Shown here: positions 16,686 through 26,012 of the stretch, piece by piece
Layout: every line of letters begins with the position of its first letter
Numbering within the stretch: position 1 is the first letter of the stretch
Assembly: GCF_002101555.1 (NCBI RefSeq)
Contig: NZ_LQOL01000032.1
Location: forward strand, 19,815-83,814
Direction: 5' to 3'
DNA from: Mycolicibacterium canariasense
Lineage (GTDB): Bacteria > Actinomycetota > Actinomycetes > Mycobacteriales > Mycobacteriaceae
Length of the DNA stretch: 64,000 bases
Translations under genes and position numbers: made by a program
The notes under the pieces: generated by a model
Database searches by the model: none
What the model was told of the DNA's origin: nothing
The model's input: the letters and a program-made list of their open reading frames with translations, nothing else

Positions 16686-17561
16686 ATGGACGCCTCCACC
16701 CCGCCGGTCGTTGCCTACGTCGACGGATCGTCGTCCTCGAAGGCTGTTGTACGGTACGCGGCACGGGAGGCGACCGGCCGCGGAACCGGCCTATTGCTGC
16801 TCGCCGCGCTGCCGGTTTTGGACGGCACCCGTACTACCCGCGAACGGCAGGCCGCGGAGGTGCTCCGCTCGGCAACGACGGAGGCTCTCGGTGCGGCGGG
16901 TGCCGATCTGCGGGTCGGTACCCGAGTCGATTGCGGCGCTGAGGCAGACATTCTCGTCACCCGCCCGCACCGGGCAGCGCTGCTGTGCCTCGACGCGCAG
17001 GACGCGCGAGCATCAGCAGTATTGGGTGCGGCGCGGTCACCGGTGCTGTTGTTATGGAATCCGCAGCGACAGCGGTGGGCGTCCGAGGACGGATGGGTGG
17101 TCGCGGTCATCGCAACGGAGGCGGCTGCGGCGAGGGTGCTGCACGCTGCGATGCGCGAGGCGCGGCTGCGCGACAGTGCCGTGATGGTGCTGGCTCCGCA
17201 CGGAACAGAACCCGATGCGTATACGCGCGAGGCCCGATCGGTCTGTCCGGAGGCTGATCTCGATGTATGGGTGATGCCGCGGCCGACGGACCTGATCGCG
17301 ATGGTGTTGCAGCATCCCGATCTGGATCACCTGATCGTCACCACAGCCGATGACACGGCACTGCTGGCTTCGCTGGTCGGAAACCGGGAATTGGACGCGA
17401 TGCAGGCGCGGCTGGAGGTACTCGTGCTGCCACGGGCAGAGAACGATGACGAACGATGCGACGACGACAAGTCAGGGCCAGAGATGACATTCGGCCCTGT
17501 TCGACGCGAGTTCAGCGGGATTACCGTGCATGACAACCGAATAGAAGGGCTGCGACGATGA
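16686..17561 (+). CDS. Divergent universal stress protein, both sites degenerate
   Basis: A 291-residue protein of tandem-USP size. The start PVVAYVDGSSSSKAVVRYAA is clearly UspA-like, but the loops are lost: CLDAQDARASAVLGAARSPV in the first half and TTADDTALLASLVGNRELDA in the second. An additional 45-residue acidic/basic tail follows LEVLVLPRAEN. The ATG at 16686 is favoured over a TTG two codons earlier. The DosR-like box lies 95 bp upstream. Confidence 0.8.
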   Translation: MDASTPPVVAYVDGSSSSKAVVRYAAREATGRGTGLLLLAALPVLDGTRTTRERQAAEVLRSATTEALGAAGADLRVGTRVDCGAEADILVTRPHRAALLCLDAQDARASAVLGAARSPVLLLWNPQRQRWASEDGWVVAVIATEAAAARVLHAAMREARLRDSAVMVLAPHGTEPDAYTREARSVCPEADLDVWVMPRPTDLIAMVLQHPDLDHLIVTTADDTALLASLVGNRELDAMQARLEVLVLPRAENDDERCDDDKSGPEMTFGPVRREFSGITVHDNRIEGLRR

Positions 17562-17638
17562 ACGATTCGAACCAACCGGGCCGAGATCGGGCTGTCGGCG
17601 TGTGCGTCGACGAGCACGTGCGGTCGTCGCGCTGAATC

Positions 17639-18181
17639 ATGACCACGATTCGCGCGTCCCGGCGTCGTTGGTATCGCTCGGTGGCGGCGGTAGCCGCTGT
17701 CACGTTCGGTGTCGCCGGGCTGGTCGTCGCGGCGATGGTGGTGATCGGTCGGTCCGGCGCCCCGCAGGACACGGGCCATATCACCCGGTCCGAGCGTGCG
17801 GCGTTCGTGCAATGGTGGTCGGTCACGTACGGCGAGGTGACGGCGTTACAAAATGCGCTCGACGAAGCGCAGCGTTCGGTGCAGCGCGGTGACCGGCCCG
17901 GACTCACCGCGGCATGCCAGAGGATGCATGACATCGCCGCCGTCGAACTCGTCGCCCATCTGCCCGCACCGCAACCGGATCTGAGCGCCGAACTCGAGGC
18001 GGCGGCCACAGACGCTCACGCCGCGGCGCATATGTGCCTGTCGGTATTGGAGCAGACGCAGAACAGCTACGACGCGGAGTTCGTGTCCGATGTCGATCAG
18101 GCGGATCGGCAGTTGAGAGCCGCGGTGGAGAACGCCGACAAGTACCTTGCCGGGGAGTCCACAGAATCGGCCGGCCAATGA
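17639..18181 (+). CDS. Membrane-anchored unknown protein
   Basis: A 180-residue protein with a basic N-terminus (MTTIRASRRRWYRS) and one membrane helix at about 15-37 (VAAVAAVTFGVAGLVVAAMV). The remainder, outside by the positive-inside rule, is helical and Ala-rich, with two cysteines (TAACQRMHD and AAHMCLSVL) that could form a disulphide linking two helices. No family is recognised. No DosR box precedes it; it may ride on transcription from the USP gene 77 bp upstream. Confidence 0.6.
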   Translation: MTTIRASRRRWYRSVAAVAAVTFGVAGLVVAAMVVIGRSGAPQDTGHITRSERAAFVQWWSVTYGEVTALQNALDEAQRSVQRGDRPGLTAACQRMHDIAAVELVAHLPAPQPDLSAELEAAATDAHAAAHMCLSVLEQTQNSYDAEFVSDVDQADRQLRAAVENADKYLAGESTESAGQ

Positions 18182-18262
18182 CCGTCGATGGTGTCGTGTC
18201 CGGATCGGGTGGTGACCGAGTGCTCCTGCGTCCGGCCAGTTCTCGCGGATAGCGTCGACACG

Positions 18263-19534
18263 ATGAGATCGCCACTGCACGGAGTGCTCCGACCGCTCAC
18301 CCGGACCGGTGGGTACTACGCACGGTCCTGGCGGGACTACCTGTACGGCGACTCACCGGATCTGCCCGTCGCCCGGCCGACGTTGGCCCTGACGGCCGAG
18401 GCCCTCCGCGATGAGGTTGCGTTGATCGGTCTTCGCGCCCGCCGCCCACTCGGCGACGAGCATGAGTTCGAGCGGATTCACGGCGAAGTTGTCGCCGCGC
18501 TGGAGTTCTACGGTGCCCGCGGGTGTTTGGCCGAGCCCACCAGCTTCTTCACCGCGCCAGGTCCGTTGGCGGATGTCGAGGTGACCCCAGTACGGCGCGG
18601 AAGCCGGTTCTACGCCCGGATGCGCTGGGAAAGCGGCTTTGCTCCGGGCCCAGGTGAGCCCGGCGGGACGCGATGGACCACGTATCGCGCGAACGCCAGG
18701 GCATATGGACTTCTGCTGCGCCACCACGAGCCGCGTCCGTGGTTGGTGTGCGTGCACGGAACCGAAATGGGCCGGGCGGCCATCGATCTCGCATTGTTCC
18801 GGGCCTGGTATCTGCACGATGCACTGGGGCTCAATGTGGTGCTCCCGGTGCTTCCAATGCACGGACCCAGGGCCAAGGGATTGCCCAAAGGTGCGGTCTT
18901 CCCCGGCGCGGACATTCTCGACGATATCCACGCGACAGCGCAGGCCGTATGGGATATCCGCGGTCTGTTGGCCTGGATCCGCCAGCAGCAGCCAGGGGCC
19001 GCGGTCGGACTGTACGGACTGTCACTGGGTGGTTTCATCGCCGCGCTGGTGGCAAGCCTTGATCGGGACCTGACGTGTGCGGTGCTGGGCGTGCCGGTCG
19101 CCGACCTCATCGACCTGCTGAGCCGGCATTCCGGTCTGGGCCGCGATGATCCGCGACGCCGAACAATCCTGTTGGCCACCGCGCTCGGTCGGATGATCTC
19201 ACCGCTTGCCCTGTCGCCACGTGTCCCGCCCGCCGGGAGATTCATCTACGCGGGTCTGGCGGATCAGGTGGTGCACCCCCGCGAACAGGTCACCAGACTG
19301 TGGGAGCACTGGGGCCGGCCGCAGATCGAATGGTATAGCGGTGGGCACACCGGGTTCTTCCACTCGCGCCCGGTGAACCGCTTCGTGGTCGATGCGTTGG
19401 TGCGGTCCGGCCTTGTCGCGCAGGGCGTCGGTCTGCCGGGTCCCGCTGAGTTGGCCGACTCTGCCCAGACGACAGTCAGCGCGAGCGCACCACCACGATC
19501 GGTGCCTTCGCCGCCTGGGCCACGGTGCCGCTGA
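18263..19534 (+). CDS. Alpha/beta hydrolase
   Basis: A 423-residue alpha/beta hydrolase. [20 protein letters not shown] gives the oxyanion strand, [20 protein letters not shown] the nucleophile elbow (G-L-S-L-G), [14 protein letters not shown] the acid, and [12 protein letters not shown] the His. About 150 N-terminal residues have no recognised domain. ATG 18263 is chosen over 18188. It ends in an extra Pro/Ser-rich tail that overlaps the convergent USP gene by 59 bp, suggesting loss of an earlier stop. Substrate unknown. Confidence 0.8.
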   Translation: MRSPLHGVLRPLTRTGGYYARSWRDYLYGDSPDLPVARPTLALTAEALRDEVALIGLRARRPLGDEHEFERIHGEVVAALEFYGARGCLAEPTSFFTAPGPLADVEVTPVRRGSRFYARMRWESGFAPGPGEPGGTRWTTYRANARAYGLLLRHHEPRPWLVCVHGTEMGRAAIDLALFRAWYLHDALGLNVVLPVLPMHGPRAKGLPKGAVFPGADILDDIHATAQAVWDIRGLLAWIRQQQPGAAVGLYGLSLGGFIAALVASLDRDLTCAVLGVPVADLIDLLSRHSGLGRDDPRRRTILLATALGRMISPLALSPRVPPAGRFIYAGLADQVVHPREQVTRLWEHWGRPQIEWYSGGHTGFFHSRPVNRFVVDALVRSGLVAQGVGLPGPAELADSAQTTVSASAPPRSVPSPPGPRCR

Positions 19535-20339
19535 CGGAGCCCAGAAGGGCTCCCGTCACCGCCCCGTATCCATGACTTCCGACGACGACAAGTTGCGCGG
19601 TGTCGGACAGTTCGACCAGTCGTCGGGCCGGCTGGTCGGGAACCACCACGCGCTGCACGTTCACCTGTGGGTAGCGGCGTTGCCAGGAGGCCAGCTGTCC
19701 GGCGACCTCGGCATCGACGTCCGGTCGCAATTCATCCCAGTCGAAGCCGGGCAGCTCGAAGGCCCCCGCGGACCACCACGCGTGCAGGGCGACGAGATCG
19801 ACACCGCGGCGACCAGCCTCCTCGAACGCCAGGGTGGTCGCTTCCTCGGACGCGGTGGACCCGTCATAACCCAGCAGGACCGGGGCACGGGAGCCCGACG
19901 GCCGGTGTCCGTCGTGAATCACCGCCACGGGGCAATGGGCGCGATGCACAACGGCGGTGCTGACACTGCCCAGAACGGTACGGGCGAGCGCTCCGCGGCC
20001 ACGTGCCCCCACCGCGACCATTCCGGCCGTGCGTGACGCGTCGATCAACGCGGCGGCCGGCGCTGCCTGCGCGTACTCGCTGACCACGTCGACGGATCCG
20101 TTCGTCGCCTCGCGCACGGTGCGGGCAGCCGCGTGCAGAATGTCCTTGCCACGGTCGAGCTGCCATTCCAGATATCCGCTCGGCGCCGGTGCCACCGGCC
20201 AGGCGGCGATCGGCGGCGCGGCGGCGTGCAACAGGACCAGCGTTGCACCGTGCAGCGCCGACTCGGCGGCGGCCCACTCCAAGGCGACCTGTCCGGGATC
20301 CGAACCATCCACGCCGACAACGATTTTCTCGATCTTCAC
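19476..20339 (-). CDS. Universal stress protein, two ATP-binding UspA domains
   Basis: A 287-residue tandem [23 protein letters not shown] opens the first half, which has [18 protein letters not shown]; the second half has [18 protein letters not shown]. Both match the ATP-binding loop. I chose GTG 20339, directly before KIEKIVV and with an AGGG site upstream, over a much longer reading to 20537 that is Arg-rich and non-homologous. DosR-like box 81 bp upstream. Confidence 0.9.
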   Translation of the reverse strand: MKIEKIVVGVDGSDPGQVALEWAAAESALHGATLVLLHAAAPPIAAWPVAPAPSGYLEWQLDRGKDILHAAARTVREATNGSVDVVSEYAQAAPAAALIDASRTAGMVAVGARGRGALARTVLGSVSTAVVHRAHCPVAVIHDGHRPSGSRAPVLLGYDGSTASEEATTLAFEEAGRRGVDLVALHAWWSAGAFELPGFDWDELRPDVDAEVAGQLASWQRRYPQVNVQRVVVPDQPARRLVELSDTAQLVVVGSHGYGAVTGALLGSVSGTVAQAAKAPIVVVRSR

Positions 20340-20419
20340 GTGTTGCCCTGCCGTCCTCTCTCGGTTCCGGGAACGAGCGGCTGCCCAGGACTCTAGTCGT
20401 AGCGCTCGACCGCGACCTA

Positions 20420-20433
20420 GAGCCATATGTCCC
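20420..20433. promoter_or_regulatory. DosR-like box
   Basis: GAGCCATATGTCCC; the minus strand reads GGGACATATGGCTC. It lies 81 bp before the USP start at 20339. Confidence 0.6.
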
Positions 20434-20454
20434 ACATGCGACCGCGCCCGTGAA

Positions 20455-20468
20455 GGGACTTCAGGCCC
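20455..20468. promoter_or_regulatory. DosR-like box
   Basis: GGGACTTCAGGCCC matches 12 of 14 consensus positions. It lies 82 bp before the membrane protein start at 20550 and could also serve the divergent USP. Confidence 0.8.
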
Positions 20469-20549
20469 TAGTGCCCGGGTCACACGGGGTGATGTGATTC
20501 CCCGACGTCCCGCGACACGCCGGGGACGAGCGAACAAGGAAGTGGGCTG

Positions 20550-20909
20550 ATGGATACTTCGACTGGCGTCTCGGCGGAGAAATCTGTCTCAGAGCGGCGC
20601 GGCGGAAGCCCCGTGTGGCTCAACTGGCTGTTGGCGCTGTTGACCGTGCCGGTTGCGATGGCGGTGATGCTGTTCGCTTTCGCCGCCGTGATGGGCCTTG
20701 CGCGATGCACCGAGGGTGCGTGCCCCCATATGGGTCCCGGGGAATTCTGGTTCGGGATTCTCGGGTACGGCCCGCCATTCGTGGCTTTGGCGGCGATCGT
20801 CGCATCATTCTTCACCGCATCGCGCAAACACGCGGTCTGGGTCCCGGTGGTGGCACTCGGACTTCTGGCCGCCGATCTCGCCGTCCTGGCGATCACCTTC
20901 CGGGCATAG
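20550..20909 (+). CDS. Small integral membrane protein
   Basis: A 119-residue protein with three predicted membrane helices: about 22-50 ([20 protein letters not shown]...), 66-86 ([20 protein letters not shown]) and 94-117 ([20 protein letters not shown]). A loop between helices one and two holds two cysteines ([16 protein letters not shown]), a C-x4-C pair that might form a disulphide or bind metal. Family not recognised. DosR-like box 82 bp upstream. Confidence 0.7.
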   Translation: MDTSTGVSAEKSVSERRGGSPVWLNWLLALLTVPVAMAVMLFAFAAVMGLARCTEGACPHMGPGEFWFGILGYGPPFVALAAIVASFFTASRKHAVWVPVVALGLLAADLAVLAITFRA

Positions 20910-20914
20910 GTCCC
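20901..20914. promoter_or_regulatory. Weak DosR-like box
   Basis: CGGGCATAGGTCCC overlaps the stop of the membrane protein gene and lies 92 bp before the Acg gene at 21006. One arm is good and the other poor. Confidence 0.4.
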
Positions 20915-21005
20915 TTGCCCCGACGACCTCCGACCCTTGACGGCGCCGCTCATCGAACGCGCATAGTCGAAGGGCAGCACCATTCGAAGCAGAGGTACGG
21001 CCATC

Positions 21006-21998
21006 ATGTCCGGTTATCGTCTCGACGCCGAAACGGCGAATGCCGCGTTGTCACTGGCAACGCGCGCGCCATCGGTACACAATTCACAACCCTGGCACTG
21101 GCGCGTCGGACCGCACAGTGTGCACTTGTTCGCCGAGCGGTCATTGCAGCTCGAGCACACCGATCCTGATGGCCGCGACCTTGTCGTCAGTTGCGGCATC
21201 GCGCTGAACCATTGCACCGTCGCGCTGGCGGCACTGGGCTGGCAGGCCAAGATTCATCGGCTTCCCAACCCAGAAGAGCCGGATCACCTCGCGTCGCTGG
21301 AGCTTCACCGCAGCCCGGCCGGGGAGACGGATATCTCACTGGCGTCGGCGATCCCGCGCCGCCGAACCGACCGGCGGCACTTCAGCGCGTGGCCGGTACC
21401 ACCGGGGCACGTCGCCATGATGGGTGCCCGCGCAGCGAGAATGGGTGTCACGATGCGGCGCATCGATCCCGACGAGGATTTCCGCGCAATCCTGGAGCGC
21501 GCCCGGCGCCGGCACGGCGAGGACGCCGGCTACCTGAGCGAACTGGCGGCGTGGAGTGGGCGTTACGGTGCGGTGGCAGGCGTTCCTGCGCGTAACACCC
21601 CGGAGCCGGACCCGGCCGCCCAGGTGCCCGGGCGTATCTTCGCGGGTGCGGCGCTGTCTCAGCCCGAGGATTCGACCGCCGCGGACGATCACGGCGTCGT
21701 GCTGGCACTCGGGACCGCCGCGGACGATGCGGTGGCGCGTCTGCGAGCCGGTGAAGCGACCAGTCAGATCCTGTTGACTGCAACATCCATGGGACTGGCA
21801 AGCTGCATCTTCACCGAGCCGTTGGAGCTTCCCGAGACACGTGATCAGTTGCAGGCCAAAGTGTTCAGCGGTAGCCATTTCCCCCAGGTGTTGCTACGCA
21901 TCGGTTGGCTGCCGCCGAACGCCGACCCGTTGCCTGCGACCCCCCGGCGCGCGATCGGTGATGTTGCGGGCCGACTGGACGGCGAACCGTTGGACTAG
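21006..21998 (+). CDS. Acg-family nitroreductase (Rv2032/Rv3131 type)
   Basis: A 330-residue protein with the Acg signature near the N-terminus, LATRAPSVHNSQPWHWRVG, then IPRRRTDRRHFSAWPVP and near the C-terminus SHFPQVLLRIGWLPP. It is a doubled nitroreductase fold; structural work on Acg suggested a lid covering the FMN site so that it may sequester flavin instead of catalysing. Two such proteins occur in this window (the other at 31395-32369), as in M. tuberculosis, where several are DosR-regulated. Confidence 0.9.
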   Translation: MSGYRLDAETANAALSLATRAPSVHNSQPWHWRVGPHSVHLFAERSLQLEHTDPDGRDLVVSCGIALNHCTVALAALGWQAKIHRLPNPEEPDHLASLELHRSPAGETDISLASAIPRRRTDRRHFSAWPVPPGHVAMMGARAARMGVTMRRIDPDEDFRAILERARRRHGEDAGYLSELAAWSGRYGAVAGVPARNTPEPDPAAQVPGRIFAGAALSQPEDSTAADDHGVVLALGTAADDAVARLRAGEATSQILLTATSMGLASCIFTEPLELPETRDQLQAKVFSGSHFPQVLLRIGWLPPNADPLPATPRRAIGDVAGRLDGEPLD

Positions 21999-22025
21999 CA
22001 CCCTGGCCAAAGGTCGACCCAGGCG

Positions 22026-22039
22026 GTGACCTTGGACCC
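22026..22039. promoter_or_regulatory. DosR-like box
   Basis: GTGACCTTGGACCC lies 67 bp before the GTG start of the Rv1733c-like gene at 22107. Confidence 0.7.
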
Positions 22040-22106
22040 TAAGCGTTTTGGCCAACGTCGGACATGCTGGGGACATCACTACCGGTCGGCTATTGGAGGA
22101 GCGGAC

Positions 22107-22727
22107 GTGGACAGTTTCATCATCGGTCTCGGCGGCGTTGCCGGAGCCCGCTTGCTCAGTCGTAATCCGCTGGTGCGAATCAGCGACCGAATCGAGGATC
22201 TGGCCATGGTTCTCGCGATGGTGTTCGTCGTTTTGGCTACACCGGTTGCGGCGGCCGTCGGTACCGCGGTCCACGACACCCAGGCACACCGGTACGCCGA
22301 CCAGGCGGCAACCCGCCACCTGGTGCAGGCCACCGCCCAAGACGACACCACGGTCGTTCAGCAGCGCACCCAGAGCACCGAGAGCACCGAGAGCACGTAC
22401 GCCGCGCGGGCTCGCTGGACCGCCGCCGGCGCCGAACACGAGGGCGTGGTGCCCTGGCCGGGCCCGGCCGAAGCCGGTGCACAAACTGATATCTGGGTGG
22501 ATTCGGCGGGCCTGAACACCAAGGCTCCGACCGATGTCCGCCAAGCGGTCTCCGACGCGGTGGCGGTGGCCGCGCTGCTGTGGGGCGGCACCGCCGCCGC
22601 ATCGGCCGGCTCCGTTTGGGTGGTGCGGCGGCGCCTCGACCGGGTCCGACAGGCAGCGTGGGATCGGGAGCTCGCCGCGGCGCTGGACGGACCCGGCGGC
22701 CGGGCACCACATCGGTTCGACAGCTGA
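22107..22727 (+). CDS. Rv1733c-type membrane protein
   Basis: A 206-residue protein with two membrane helices, about 31-55 (DLAMVLAMVFVVLATPVAAA) and 149-172 (AVSDAVAVAALLWGGTAAAS), separated by a roughly 90-residue extracytoplasmic loop. This layout matches Rv1733c, a DosR-regulated latency antigen of unknown function. GTG at 22107 has GGAGGA seven bases upstream. Within the loop a 9-bp tandem repeat at about 22372-22396 encodes STESTEST. The stop overlaps the next ATG. Confidence 0.85.
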   Translation: MDSFIIGLGGVAGARLLSRNPLVRISDRIEDLAMVLAMVFVVLATPVAAAVGTAVHDTQAHRYADQAATRHLVQATAQDDTTVVQQRTQSTESTESTYAARARWTAAGAEHEGVVPWPGPAEAGAQTDIWVDSAGLNTKAPTDVRQAVSDAVAVAALLWGGTAAASAGSVWVVRRRLDRVRQAAWDRELAAALDGPGGRAPHRFDS

Positions 22728-23119
22728 TGAGTCTCAACACCACGGACCACGGTCCGGCACCGTCGCTGCTGGGGGACGAGCTGGACGGCTTGGTATCCAT
22801 GCTGGCGACGAGGTTTCCCGGGCACTCCCGGATGGAGATCACCCAGCTGGTGACGACGACGTATCACCGACTGGCGGGCGGTGCGCGCATCACCGCCCAT
22901 CTCATTCCGCTCACCCTCAACGTCAGTCGGCGAGCGCTGACCCGGCAGCAGCGGTCGCCGGCTGGCTCATCGGATATGGATGGACTGCCCCGAGGCCAAA
23001 CGCTGAACGTGGCCCCGGCATTCGACCTCGATAGTGGGTGCCCCGGTGGGATCGGCGGTGACGTCGGCTTCCCGCCCGCTGATCACCAGATGCAGACGGT
23101 GGCCGCGGTACCACAGTGA
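22727..23119 (+). CDS. Three-helix-bundle (DUF3562-like) protein
   Basis: A 130-residue protein. Residues about 12-75 (LLGDELDGLVSMLATRFPGH, EITQLVTTTYHRLAGGARIT, HLIPLTLNVSRRALTRQQ) fit the small three-helix dimerisation domain common in mycobacteria. The last 50 residues (Gly/Asp-rich) run 153 bp into the convergent OtsB1/GH65 gene and are probably non-essential tail. It starts by an ATGA overlap with the Rv1733c-like gene. Confidence 0.65.
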   Translation: MSLNTTDHGPAPSLLGDELDGLVSMLATRFPGHSRMEITQLVTTTYHRLAGGARITAHLIPLTLNVSRRALTRQQRSPAGSSDMDGLPRGQTLNVAPAFDLDSGCPGGIGGDVGFPPADHQMQTVAAVPQ

Positions 23120-25966
23120 GCACGTCAGCTGACCCTCGGCCTCCGGCCACATCGGGCCCAGCACCAAGCGGTCACCCCGGGTCTCCAGGCCGGTAAAGCA
23201 ACGCTGCAACAAATCGACGCTGCCCGCCATGGCCGCCAGGTGAATGCCTTCGGCCGTCGAACCGTGTTGAACGTCGGAGATATCGGACTTGAGCACCTCT
23301 GCGAAGTACCGCATGGCCTGATCGCGGTTGCCGCGCGCCGAGACCCAGGAATGCACGACGGCGCTCAAGGTGGACCCGTGCGACGTGCGGGCCGCGTAAT
23401 ACTCGACGGTCCTGGGAATCTGCCACGGGCGGAAGCGGTAGCCCAGTCGGGCGAAGATGTCACGGAGCTCGTCTGCGGACAACAGGTAGAACAGCATCAG
23501 CACGTCGGCCTGCTTGGCCACCTGATACCGGTTCACATCGTCGTTCTCCGATTCCAGAATGCGGTCCAGCCGCCCGATGTCGCCGTAGCGCCGGCGGTAG
23601 GCGGCCCAATCGAGCTCGGCCAGATTCTGATACCCCTCGAACTGGCTGATGACCCCGTCGTGGAAGGGAACGTACATGCGCCTGCTCACCGCGTCCCACT
23701 GCGCCAATTCCGCCGCGGTGACGTGTAACCGCTCCAGCAGATCCAATCGGTCCGGCAGCGGCAGCGCGTCGAGCGCATCGAAAGCGCGCAGGATCACCCA
23801 CACCGCCATGACATTCGTGTAGGCGTTGTTGTCGATGCCCTGGCCTGGCGCATCCGGGTAGCCGGAATGGAACTCGTCGGGTCCGATCACACCGTCGATC
23901 ACGAACCGGTGCCGCTCGCCGTCATGCCGGGCGCGGCTGGCCCAGAACCGGGCAATCTCCACGATGATCTCGGCCCCGTGGTCGATCAGGTACTGGCGGT
24001 CGCCGGTGATCTGGTAGTAGTGCCACGCGGTGTAGGCGACAGCGGACCCGATGTGATGGGCCAGGTGACTGCTGTCCGGAATCCAGCGTCCAGACAGCGG
24101 ATTGAGGTGCAAGCGCTGGCTCTGCTCGCTACCGTCGCTGCCGGATTGCCACGGGAACATCGCACCCACGTACCCGGCGGCGGCCGCGGCCCGGCGGGCG
24201 TGCGGCAGCCGCCGACTGCGGTAGGCCAGGGCACAGCGCGCTGTCTGGGGTAAGCGCAGGCTGAGTAGGGGGATGATGAACAGCTCGTCCCAGAAGATGT
24301 GGCCTCGGTACGCCTCGCCGTACAAACCGCGCGCGGGTACCCCGGCGTCCAGGTCCACGACACTGCCGGGAACCGATTGCAGAAGATGCATGATGTGCAG
24401 GCGCAATATCGTCTCGGACTCCGCCGCGGCCGGCATGCCGAAATCGAACTTGTGCCACAGCTGCGTCCAGACGATGCGGTGGTCATCGAACAGCTGGGCG
24501 TACCGGCCGAGATCCGGCAGCCGCTCAGCGGCAGTCTCCCCGGGAACCGATATCGCGCGGGCGCGACCGGTCACGATGACGGCGCACTTCTCGACGGTCA
24601 GCGGGCGGCCGGCGACGATGTCGGTGGTGATGTCGTGGCCCGCGCCGGACGGATCGTTGCGGAATGCAGACGTCATCTCGGCCGCGCGGTCGGGCTCCCA
24701 CACGGTGGTGCGGGCAGCCACCGCGATCGGGATGTGCGACTGCGTCGTTCGTGCCTCCACGAGCACTGCATGACGGGGAAGTTCACTGATCGAGATGGCT
24801 TCGAGATGCCGGCCGGACAGCGCCCGGTAGCGCGCTACACCGGAATTGGTGGTGGTCGAGTCGATGGTCGAGCGGATCTCGACACTGCCCGACCAGTTCT
24901 CGGCGACCAGTGTCATCTGCAGCGCGCAGACGTGCGGGTTGTGCATGGACACGAACCGTCGCTGGGTTACGGAGGTACGACGACCCGCGCCGTCTTGAAA
25001 CCGTAACTCGCGCCGGCATTCCGCGTTCCGGATGTCGATGGTTTGACGGTAGGAGAGCAGCTCGGCGGTGTCCACGTCGAACCATTGCCCGCCGTCGATG
25101 CGGAAGGTCAAGGGCAGCCAATTGGGGAGGTTGACGATGCTCTCGTTGCTGACCGGTACGCCGTCGACGACATCGGTCAGCCGGTTGTACACACCTGCGG
25201 CGTAGGTGCCGGCGTAGTGGGCGGCGGAATGGCCACCATCGGGTGCGGTGGCGCGGCTCGCCAGAGCGCCGTTACCGACAGCACACAACGCCTCACGCAG
25301 TCGCTCGGTCTGCGGTTGATACCCCTCGAAGGAGATGAACCAGCCTTCGGCGGCCGACCGCGCAGGGGACAACGCCACCGCCAGGTGGGTGAGCAGCCGG
25401 GTGGTGCCGTCGACCCCTTTCAGGGTGAATTGAGCTGCGGTACAGCGATCGCCGTCTTGGTGCCGGACCAGGATGCCGATGCCGTCGCGTCTGACGGCGT
25501 CGAACGCCACCTCGTCGGTCCGTCCGTCACCGATGTAGATCGGCAGAATCCCGTGGTCGGCGGTGAGTTCACCGACGATCGACCGCACCGCTCCCACAAC
25601 ATCGGCGATCTGGTTTCGATGGAGGAGGCCGTTCGGGTCGAGCACTTCCGAACCGTGTGAACCGGCGTACCACAAGCCGGGTATCCGCACTGCAGCTCTG
25701 ACGTCGGACAGGGTACGGCCACTGATGACCGTGACGGGGCAGACGGCGCTCAGCGCGCGTACCGCGTCGGCGGCTTCCGGACCCAGCGCCGCGGCGGTGG
25801 CATCTCCGCCGGCGTGCGACAGCGCGCCGTCGAAATCGAGGAAGACGGCCGGTCGTCGGCCGGCCAGGACCGAATCGATCTGGTGCAGGCTGTCCAGGGC
25901 GTCGGGCAGCGTGCCGATACGGCGATCGGTCCGATCGGTGCCGACGGCAGCGGCGTCTGCGATCAC
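22967..25966 (-). CDS. otsB1: OtsB1-like protein: shortened trehalose-phosphatase domain fused to GH65 phosphorylase
   Basis: A 999-residue fusion. The N-terminal 200 residues carry HAD motifs FLDFDGALS (40-50), VISGR (80-84) and IYIGDGRTDEVAF (143-155), but the stretch between SEVLDPNG and LPIYIGD is only about 28 residues, so the cap of trehalose-phosphate phosphatases is missing; motif one is DFDGA instead of DFDGT. From about 205 follows a GH65 disaccharide phosphorylase/hydrolase, with HIFWDELF, GPDEFH (E698 the likely general acid) and NNAYTNVM. M. tuberculosis Rv2006 is 1327 residues with an extra N-terminal domain. It follows a Rv2005c-like USP, as in M. tuberculosis. Confidence 0.88.
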   Translation of the reverse strand: MIADAAAVGTDRTDRRIGTLPDALDSLHQIDSVLAGRRPAVFLDFDGALSHAGGDATAAALGPEAADAVRALSAVCPVTVISGRTLSDVRAAVRIPGLWYAGSHGSEVLDPNGLLHRNQIADVVGAVRSIVGELTADHGILPIYIGDGRTDEVAFDAVRRDGIGILVRHQDGDRCTAAQFTLKGVDGTTRLLTHLAVALSPARSAAEGWFISFEGYQPQTERLREALCAVGNGALASRATAPDGGHSAAHYAGTYAAGVYNRLTDVVDGVPVSNESIVNLPNWLPLTFRIDGGQWFDVDTAELLSYRQTIDIRNAECRRELRFQDGAGRRTSVTQRRFVSMHNPHVCALQMTLVAENWSGSVEIRSTIDSTTTNSGVARYRALSGRHLEAISISELPRHAVLVEARTTQSHIPIAVAARTTVWEPDRAAEMTSAFRNDPSGAGHDITTDIVAGRPLTVEKCAVIVTGRARAISVPGETAAERLPDLGRYAQLFDDHRIVWTQLWHKFDFGMPAAAESETILRLHIMHLLQSVPGSVVDLDAGVPARGLYGEAYRGHIFWDELFIIPLLSLRLPQTARCALAYRSRRLPHARRAAAAAGYVGAMFPWQSGSDGSEQSQRLHLNPLSGRWIPDSSHLAHHIGSAVAYTAWHYYQITGDRQYLIDHGAEIIVEIARFWASRARHDGERHRFVIDGVIGPDEFHSGYPDAPGQGIDNNAYTNVMAVWVILRAFDALDALPLPDRLDLLERLHVTAAELAQWDAVSRRMYVPFHDGVISQFEGYQNLAELDWAAYRRRYGDIGRLDRILESENDDVNRYQVAKQADVLMLFYLLSADELRDIFARLGYRFRPWQIPRTVEYYAARTSHGSTLSAVVHSWVSARGNRDQAMRYFAEVLKSDISDVQHGSTAEGIHLAAMAGSVDLLQRCFTGLETRGDRLVLGPMWPEAEGQLTCSLWYRGHRLHLVISGREADVTADPTGAPTIEVECRGHVQRLASGQSIHIR

Positions 25967-26012
25967 GCCGTCGGCTCCCGCAGCGGGTAATTCTCGGTCA
26001 TGATGGCCGTGC

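Noticed and set aside
22372..22396. 9-bp tandem repeat as a possible CRISPR or minisatellite
   Set aside because: Only about three copies, in frame inside the Rv1733c-like gene and encoding STESTEST; no spacers.
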